Shown: piece after piece, positions 57,701-64,000 of the stretch
Layout: every line of letters starts with the position of its first letter
How positions within the stretch are numbered: the stretch's first letter is position 1
Assembly (NCBI GenBank): GCA_036245805.1
Contig: BTRK01000005.1
Coordinates: 33,771,469-33,835,468 of the forward strand
Length of the DNA stretch: 64,000 bases
Direction: 5' to 3'
Origin: Pristionchus mayeri
Lineage: Eukaryota > Nematoda > Chromadorea > Rhabditida > Neodiplogasteridae
Made by a program: the position numbers and the translations under genes
Notes under the pieces: model-generated
What the model was told of the DNA's origin: nothing
Database searches by the model: none
What the model saw: only the letters and a program-made list of their open reading frames with translations

Positions 57701-58569
57701 TTTGCTCCCTCCAAAAATGTCAAAAAATCGGGTAACCAGTGCTTAAAAGTACTCGGAACGAGTTATTCTTTTCATTTCAGAGCTTATTTAAGTTTTATGC
57801 AGAATTATGATATCAGTGCTCGACATTTCAAAAAAATGAGACTTCCCTAATGGCGAAAATATGCAATTCAGCAAACTTTGGCGACCCCAATGACCTAAAT
57901 GGTTCATGCTACGCTTTTGGAACTGCAAATTTGACTCTAGGGGTACTTTTACATGCTGAATCGAATGCACACAATTCAAAAACTGCCTCCCCCGGAAAAT
58001 TTTTCAGGGCGGGAATTTTTAGATTTCAAAGGATTATAACTTTTTTCACAGATGAGCTAGCATTTCACTTCCAACGGGAGAAATGCTTTTCTCGTCGAGA
58101 TCTTTCAGAATTACTACACATGTAAGGGGTTTGGATGAGCCGTTCAAAAAATTCAAAAACCGCCCAACTTCAGCGAAAAACGCGAAATGAGAGGTTCGAG
58201 ATACGGATTTCTAATGTCAATTTTCGAACTCTACGTGAAAAGTTACCCCTAGGGACATCTTAAAATCAATACTTTATTTTTCGTTGTACGGTGTATTGGT
58301 ATTATTGCTTAGCTTTCTCAGAAAGTCTCTCATATGATCTCACCATGTAATTCCTTTCGTTTCCACTTCGATCGACGGTTTTCGGTAGTGTTCAAGAATG
58401 TTCGAGGGGATCTTATCGAATTCGACCCGAAATACTCCGTCTGCAATCATATTTCAAATTATGTCGAGCCGAAAGATACATCATATTCAAATTACGAGAA
58501 AACGATTAAAATAGCAATCGTTCATAGTCAAATCTTAAATCATGCCAAACCTGGTGGCGTGTCCTTCAT
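48784..58569 (-). CDS. MATH-BTB gene D: single module, about 331 aa, introns full of transposons
   Basis: Twelve exons: 58551-58569, 58344-58440, 53357-53498, 51140-51226, 50995-51062, 50861-50954, 50714-50812, 50601-50655, 50508-50557, 50303-50407, 48956-49005, 48784-48912. It starts MKDTPPG. MATH: DGVFRVEFDKIPSNILEH, CNIFCLHEQM, WRIDMDTEFVVV, KAQRFHNDDRTC, GKIVVDIRFWISKMKGI. BTB: DSNDPRHDVALVIEGEKIYV, ILAVHSPVFNTMFYGDFIEK, EFIKMLHVIYPSS, LLKLGDQFQI. Tail: FVIQRAQELLIDTRALS, KHCFSQLTTDKDF, final Lys/Arg-rich KKMKSALRKSQVKIAIK. The last two exons do not join in phase: at the end of exon 11 the sequence reads ATCGAGTTAT where ATCGAG|GTTAT would fit, one G short. Intron 2 is 4.8 kb and contains a LINE and a foldback. 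It may be functional or recently broken. Confidence 0.75.
49099..49331. mobile_element. hAT-like palindromic MITE, copy 2
   Basis: Same element as 3337-3569, CAGGGTTCG...CGAACCCTG, with a perfect 8-bp duplication ACTGTGCA (49091-49098 and 49332-49339). It lies in intron 10 of gene D. Confidence 0.9.
49639..49976. repeat. Tandem duplication, unit about 173 bp
   Basis: Two copies start at 49639 and 49812 with CGATCGATATC and contain CATACGCCATTACATTTTAT. They differ at few positions, so the duplication is recent. It lies in intron 10 of gene D. Confidence 0.85.
51313..53161. repeat. 1.85-kb foldback element in gene D intron
   Basis: Ends TATAAGAGAGGAATCGCG and CGCGATTCCTCTCTTATA are perfect inverted repeats. 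Arms (about 51313-52247 and 52340-53161) are near identical, around a purine-rich centre with GCGCCAGACGGTTAGAGCAC. Open frames at 51521-51973 (plus) and 52529-52852 (minus) are the same arm sequence read from each side. It is related to 26030-27062. Confidence 0.85.
53640..56678 (+). mobile_element. Non-LTR (LINE, CR1/Jockey-like) retrotransposon, defective
   Basis: An endonuclease-reverse transcriptase frame runs from about 53665 to 56532 in three pieces. The endonuclease region includes INTRSI, VVGFTETWIS, GGGVALLVS and LVLFGDFNCPEIEW. The RT region includes SSPDGIPYTFIK, YRPISLTCALSKIMERI, QHGFRSKRSCGTALL, AYVDFSKAFDSI, GVPQGSCLGPLLFSIYISD and, in place of the FADD/YADD active site, YADELKIY. 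It ends in an A/T-rich TATTATTATTATA tail, as in CR1-like elements. The 5' end is probably truncated: no ORF1 is seen. Confidence 0.85.
53665..56532 (+). pseudogene. LINE ORF2 (endonuclease + reverse transcriptase), frameshifted
   Basis: Frames break near 55050 and near 55535, where coding resumes as STGIRGCLLKWIKSFLSDRS one frame away. The catalytic second Asp of the YADD box is Glu (around 55760). It cannot make a full-length active enzyme as written. Confidence 0.8.
56679..58332. repeat. Foldback with TGGTACCA-rich tandem arms
   Basis: Ends TGAGAGACT and AGTCTCTCA are inverted; GAAAAATAAAGTATTGA (about 56718) pairs with TCAATACTTTATTTTTC (about 58266). Inner arms (about 56735-56900 and 57470-57640) contain degenerate 20-bp units such as CCAAGTGGTACCATGTCAGT and, inverted, ACTGACATGGTACCACTTGG. 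The centre is AT-rich and apparently non-coding. It abuts the LINE 3' end. Confidence 0.8.
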
Positions 58570-59575
58570 TCCTGCTTGATCAGCTTAGTGATTTACTGCA
58601 AATGTTTGAGAATTAGTTGTAGTAACACATACATATTAAGAACAATAAGCGCGGTCTCGATTGTTGGCTGTTGAAGCAGTAAAATGAATGAACTAAGTGG
58701 CGAGAACGATGGAGAAACGGCAACCGACGAAATGCAACGAAACGAGATTACGCGACAAGAATGATCAGAAATACGTATTGGGCGCGGAAGAGGGAATGTT
58801 TGGAGCTGAAGATAAGGAGTCGCACAAAGAACGACAAGCTAGAGCGCGATAGGAGATGTCCTAAGAGTATCGAAAGCGCTAGCATATGAAATGTAAGCTG
58901 AAAGCTCAGTCGACCAAGTCCTAGGGCATTAAATCGTTAAATATCGAAAGGGGAGTGATAAGAGTTGAAGAGGAACAGAGAAAATCGAGAAAACATCGTT
59001 AGAAAACAAGAAAACATCGAATTTTATCTCGAATTTCAAGAACTTGTGAAAATCTGCCGACCGCCTCAATCCCCATCGGGCATACTCTAGTCGGTCTAAC
59101 TTGCGGACACATACTTCCCGGCCGTTTATTTCATTTATTTTAATCAAATTGAATTAAAATATATTTATTATATTTATTTTAATTGGTTATTACACTCGTA
59201 ATAAATAATGCTAAGAGGAGGAGCCTAATCGGTACTGAATCTATCGGAGTGCACTGATCCCACTAGGTTGGGGAAGAATATGAAAACGGCATCTATGAAA
59301 CAATTGTCCCAAGAATCAGATGCGTCATAGTATGGACTCAAGGCAGAAGCTTCTATTCAATGAGTGAAATGAGATCGATGGAGTGAAGGGGAGTGCGGTC
59401 ATGAAATTTAATGGTGTACAGTAACTTTCAGATTCGACATTCCTCCCTCCAGATAAAAGAAGCCAAGCAGGCAGATGTGAGAAACAAACATTTTATCTGT
59501 GAACAATAACAATAACCAACAATGAAGACAACATTTTAGGACATGGATCCTTAAGTAGGGGTGGGGGGGGGGGAG
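58570..59575. other. Intergenic between gene D and MULE-like gene
   Basis: About 1 kb with a G run at 59563-59572 and AT-rich DNA near 59150-59210. It includes the upstream region of gene D. Nothing else is recognised. Confidence 0.4.
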
Positions 59576-62500
59576 TCATTCATGTCTAGCCGATTGGCAT
59601 GCCTCGCAGATGGCTCCATAAGGGACACAGTGGAGATGGGCCCAGAGGCTGCAGGCGGTGCACTTCACCCATCCATCACTCCCGGCGTCGTCGTGGCCAG
59701 AGGGAGCGACCCCCAACATGCACTTGTAGCAAGTGTTCATCAGATCGGGATCAGCGGGAGCGAGGGAGTCCGTAGTGGACCCTTGCGTGGCACGTCGGCG
59801 ACCGGGCTGCAAAGAAACACTCATTCACGTCTACAGATTCCTCCCCCGAATCAATGACTGAGTGACTCACTACGCCGATTGCAGGAGGGACGAATCTGAG
59901 ATAATCCCTGATCTTCCTGGGAGCAGGCTCCCTTCCTCTCCTTCCATGGGGAACAGGCAGTAGGTCTACCACTAATTGGAAGTCCTTCATGAACTCTCTC
60001 AGATCTTCTGCATTCTCTGTCTTCCGACTTGCGAAGTTGAATCGATTCTTCGCATCTTCGAGCATCTGAAGGTCTCTCCTCATCTCATTTCTCACTCTCT
60101 CTCTCGTATCTCTAACCGGTGAGAAACTAGTCGAAAGCGAGAGATGGGCCATACTCACCTCATAAAATTTCCCTTTCATAACTCCAATCTCTTCTCTCTT
60201 CATCTCTTCTTCTCTTCTCGCCTCTTCCTCCATGGGATCAACCATCGCATCCAATCGCCGCTCTCCCTCATTATCTTCTTCCTCCTCCTCCTAAATGAGA
60301 TCATTCATTCCACATATGAGATGTTCCGGGAGAAGAGAGAGGAACTAGTCTCACCTCTTCCTGGATGATCACGGGGGGCTGAAAGGCGTGATCGTGGTCG
60401 ATCATCTCCGTCACTCCATCCAAGAACGTAGGAGCAGCTTCCGGGATGGAATCTGAAGGATCAAAATTGATAGGATTCTCATGTAGGGGTTTTCTTATGT
60501 ATGGTACCTGTGATGGGGGCGTAGGTCAGTGCTGCATGGACGTGCTTGCAGCATATTCCTGCCTTCACACTGTCCGGGCACGTGCATGAGAAGCGGCGAG
60601 GGCAGGCAAGGCATCTGAAAGAAGTACTGTTCGGATTACTGTAGATGAGGGATCATCGGAAAATGGGAATGTATCCTGTGAATACAGTAATCTCGTCTAC
60701 CATACTCCTAGAACAGCCTTACGGTAATCCCACATTCCCCTCCATCATTCTATAATCACAGTAATGACAGGGAATGATATGCAAAGCCAACCTCCAGCAG
60801 TGGAGACTCTGCTTCTCACAGTCGCATTTGCCCTTCCCGAGATCGCTGACGGTGTACTCCTTCGTTCCTCTTGATGATTCGACTTTCCACTCCGACTGAG
60901 AAATGTTGATCTTGTGAGTGGCGGTCTCGTATTCCTCCTTGCAAGTACGATGCCTCTGGTACTGCACACTCAGCCGGTATTTCCCCGTGATGAGTCCCTT
61001 CTCATCCTGAATGAATAACAATGTAGTGAGATCGGTCAATGTTTTCGAACCATCTTCATGGACATCGGCGCTTCACATATGAAATGAATTACCTCAATTG
61101 CGAGATCCTCATCTTGGATCTGCGGCACTTCTAGAAGTGTGTCTACCAGTTGGTCGAGTCGAGCACGCCTTCCCTTCGGCAGCCAAACGTTCTTCAGAAC
61201 GCGATGGTACGCTTCGTTGAACATAGAAGTGTTGAACGGGGCATTGGATCTGCAATGAAGACATCCCTACCGTAACCCGTACCTACCGTAATCTCAGGGA
61301 AAAATAATTCTAGTTATAATAGATAGTGTCATACCGTGCGTATGGTGCCCATAGTGTTCGATCCTTTGCGTAGGGATGGAAGTATCCCTTGAATTCATCT
61401 CCCTCCTTATCGTCGAGACCATCCATCAGAGTAGTGAGGAGATGAATGAAATCCTTCCTGCTGACAGTCAGCGTCAACTCCTTGATCGTCGCGTAGATCT
61501 TCTCCCCTCTCTCCCTCTCTGAGCCCACGTACGAGATGTTGACGTGCTCACGAATAAACTGAAATTAAGAATTCTATCTAACCGTCTCTCCAATATACAT
61601 ACTCTCTCGCTCATCAGAATATTTTATTAGTCGTAGCTGTGAGTTCGCCGAGAACGAGGAGAATGAACGTACCTTCAAGAAGTGCCAGAGGCAGTAGAGC
61701 CGCACAGCCTTGCAATCAGGAAGAGCTCTCCGGAATCCGTTGTAGAGTGCGGGCGCGGCATCCGACATGAAGAATGCAGGGTCGAAGAGGGAATGCACTT
61801 TCTTGATTTCCTTGAAAAGGAGGGAAGTGAGTCATCTTCATTAGTGCAGAATAGGATGAAGGCACACACCTTGAAAAGGTACTCCACATCGAATTCCGTC
61901 ATGTGATAGGAGAGCAGATGTGCAGCAGGTAGTCCACGATCGAAATCGTCCACGTCGATCACAGTTAGAAGTTTGATGCTGTGACGAGATGTCTTGAATG
62001 TATCGTCGATGGAAACTCCTCGATGCGAGTACTTCCTCAGCCACTCAGCCTGCTTCTCCGTGATCGTCACTGAAAGGTCCATCTTTGGATGATTCAACTA
62101 AAGCATGAAATCAGATGTCTACACAGCTCAATCTTTACCGATTCGAGTGAGGTCGGGCTGGCTCTGGTCGATGTCTGCGCGACGCAATCCTTCCGTCTCC
62201 CCTATAAAAGAGAGATTATCGCAATGGCAGAAGCAAGCCCCTCTCCATCTTCTCTCATCGGTCAGGCAGAGCGAGAGAGTACGTACTTTTGAGAGAGTCA
62301 TTCAGTTGCTCCACCCTCTCACACCCAAGAATGACAAGATGTTTGCCTTGAAGAAAGCGCTCCTTGACACTGTAGTGATCATCTTGATGCAGCCTCCATC
62401 CTCGTTCCTCTCGACGACTCTTCAATTCCTTGATCATGCGGGTGCTGAAGTAGTAGAGAGGACTCTTCTTCCCGAATTCTCGAAGCAGCTCGCGGATCTT

Positions 62501-63715
62501 CGGAACCTCATACTTCTGAAAAACGGTAAGAGTTAGTCTAGGCACACAAGTGGATCAAAGTTCAATTACATACTTGATCAATGATTCCATAGAGGGTCTC
62601 TCTGTCTCGTCTGCCCAGTGGGATCTTCGATGGCTCACACGCGTGTCCAATGTGATCGCGGCAGAATCTGGCTGTGATGGTCCCGTCCTCCTCAGTGTAC
62701 GTCTGCAATGGCAAAATTGTTATGTCGAAACCGTAATATTGACTATAGGCCTACTGTACCATCGAACTTTCTTTAACTGGCGAGAGAGTGTGCGAATTGA
62801 AGAGAGTCAGACCATTACTTGAATTTTCGTACCATAGCCCAGTCATGCAGAAAACGTGCCGTTAAAAATGCACTGCAATGACGATTCTCTCTGCGAGATT
62901 TCTTCGGGCGCTCTTTCGTCGGATCGGTTCGATAACGATTAGCCCGGGAACACCAGTAGTACGTCCGTCTGGAGTGGATAGACTCCTTCGTGAATCCGCA
63001 CGATCCCCACATCTCATCTCACGTGAGTGCTTCCACTCCTGAAACGGAGTCATATAGTAACAGCACACACAGTACCCCACTCTCCCTTACAGTATGCCTA
63101 CAGTACCCCCACTCTCCCTTACAGTATTCCTACAGTGCCCCCAATCTCCCCCCCCCCCATAAATAGAGTAACCCACCTATGCAAAGTAAACAACTTACTT
63201 CGAACTCCTCGAGCGTCTGCAACTGCTCCTCCTCCACTTCGAAGTCGATGTCTTCCTTCTTGTGAGCCTCAGCGCAATGATCGGCCAGACCCTCTCTCGT
63301 CCATACTACCATGTCACACGTCGAGATCGGGCATTCGACTGTAGGGGCCGCCTTCTTCTCCACCTGACAATGCGTAATTGATGATGCAATATGAAGATTC
63401 AGAACTCATTCCACTAGGGATGAAGTCGTCTCTTACTACAGTAGTCCAAGGAAAGATAAAGTTACTCACTTTCTCCGGATGCTTGCGGACAATGTGCTGC
63501 TTCCACTGCTTGTCACTCGGTAGCTTCTCGTAGCAGTGAGGGCATTGGAAGGCGTTGTTCTTCTGCCGCTCCATCGTGTCCTCCTTGAGCACCGCTTCCT
63601 TGTAGGTCGTAACTTGCGCATCCGTCCATCCATGCTTCGTCTTGAGATGAGGGTAGACCGAATATCTTGCAGAGAAGTCGGAAGCCAGGCAACCGTCCAC
63701 GGGGCACGAAAACAT
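59576..63715 (-). CDS. MULE-transposase-related gene with C2H2, SWIM and PHD fingers
   Basis: Exons: 63470-63715, 63199-63363, about 62833-63038, 62575-62703, 62287-62515, 62140-62202, 61870-62097, 61673-61810, 61335-61558, 61093-61249, 60792-61006, 60508-60614, 60355-60452, 59874-60290, 59576-59806; about 940 aa. Three C2H2-like fingers (CPVDGC..H..KH; CPHCYEKL..H...H; CPISTC..H) come first. Then a FLYWCH/WRKY-like part (RRTYYWCSRANRYR, CRDHIGHAC), the MULE catalytic core (RGVSIDDTFKTS with DD, FFMSDAAPAL with D, CLWHFL), a SWIM finger (SCTCPDSVKAGICCKHVHA), an acidic region and a PHD finger (CYKC, CTAC, H..C, CEAC) at the C-terminus. Phases fit through the last nine exons; breaks appear at the start of exon 3 and between exons 6 and 7. 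It could be a transposon gene, a captured or domesticated one, or an early pseudogene. No terminal repeats were seen around it. Confidence 0.7.
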
Positions 63716-64000
63716 GTTTAAGGAGGATGAGTGGACTGTCTGATCGTTCTCATGTGGTTACGCCCCTCTGTTCCGATGAGCCCTGGGAAAATCCATCACA
63801 ATTCCCATGTACTTTGGATCTTCAGATGTTAGACAGTACACAGATTGGAGAGACCGAGAATGTTGCAGATAGCCAAGCCTGGGAATTGAGCATGCTTTTC
63901 CCATGGCTGAGGCGCATCACCCGTGGGAAAAGCCGTCCAAATTCCCATGCACTTTGGTGAGAGGGCGAGAGAGCACACTGATTAGAGAGATGCAGGAAGT
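63716..64000. repeat. Short dispersed repeat, two related units
   Basis: CTGGGAAAATCCATCACAAT then TCCCATGTACTTTGG (about 63780-63820) recurs as GTGGGAAAAGCCGTCCAAAT then TCCCATGCACTTTGG (about 63923-63958). GGGAATT...TTTTCCCA between them can pair. This is upstream of the MULE-like gene. Confidence 0.45.

Noticed and set aside
59563..59572. Homopolymer G runs (also 6866, 14300, 21470) as quadruplex or regulatory sites
   Set aside because: Single uninterrupted runs of variable length fit slippage better than a conserved structure; no context supports function.

Overview
The window reads as nuclear DNA of a nematode: short exons, introns ending in TTTCAG, a MATH-BTB gene family, and dense foldback and terminal-inverted-repeat elements. 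Short introns carry many copies of TACCGTA/TACTGTA-like words, and the genes, transposon mix and GC-rich purine tracts suggest a diplogastrid of the Pristionchus type. The genus is an inference; the sequence does not prove it. Nearly all genes are split into exons of 40-230 bp, so single long ORFs are mostly transposons or shadows. I built gene models by hand from splice sites, reading-frame phase and comparison between paralogues.

Layout. 1-5.9 kb: repeats only (a 2.1-kb foldback, a 233-bp palindromic hAT-like MITE, and a foldback whose arms carry a tRNA-like segment). 5.9-6.6 kb: a decayed, intron-bearing RPL26 pseudogene (minus). 7.3-17.6 kb: a nine-exon plus-strand gene for a short, Ser-rich, unrecognised protein; its introns hold an LTR retrotransposon with a second element nested inside, and several MITEs. 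19.1-37.8 kb: three MATH-BTB genes, all minus. Two of them are 24-exon genes encoding two MATH-BTB modules in one chain; the third, between them, is a normal single-module gene. 38.4-41.8 kb: a plus-strand AP-2 family transcription-factor locus with two consecutive AP-2 domains in one frame, each interrupted by one stop codon. 43.6-58.6 kb: two more single-module MATH-BTB genes (minus) whose introns are swollen by a mariner, a CR1/Jockey-like LINE and large foldbacks. 59.6-63.7 kb: a multi-exon minus-strand gene related to MULE transposases, with C2H2 fingers, a SWIM finger and a C-terminal PHD finger.

How the genes fit together. MATH-BTB proteins are generally substrate adaptors of cullin-3 ubiquitin ligases: MATH binds the target and BTB binds the cullin. 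The five genes here form a local expansion, with decay visible in at least one. Gene A has an in-exon palindromic insertion that brings a stop codon, and a missing nucleotide at a splice junction. The AP-2 locus and the MULE-like gene look unrelated to the cluster. Most of the window's length is intron and transposable element.
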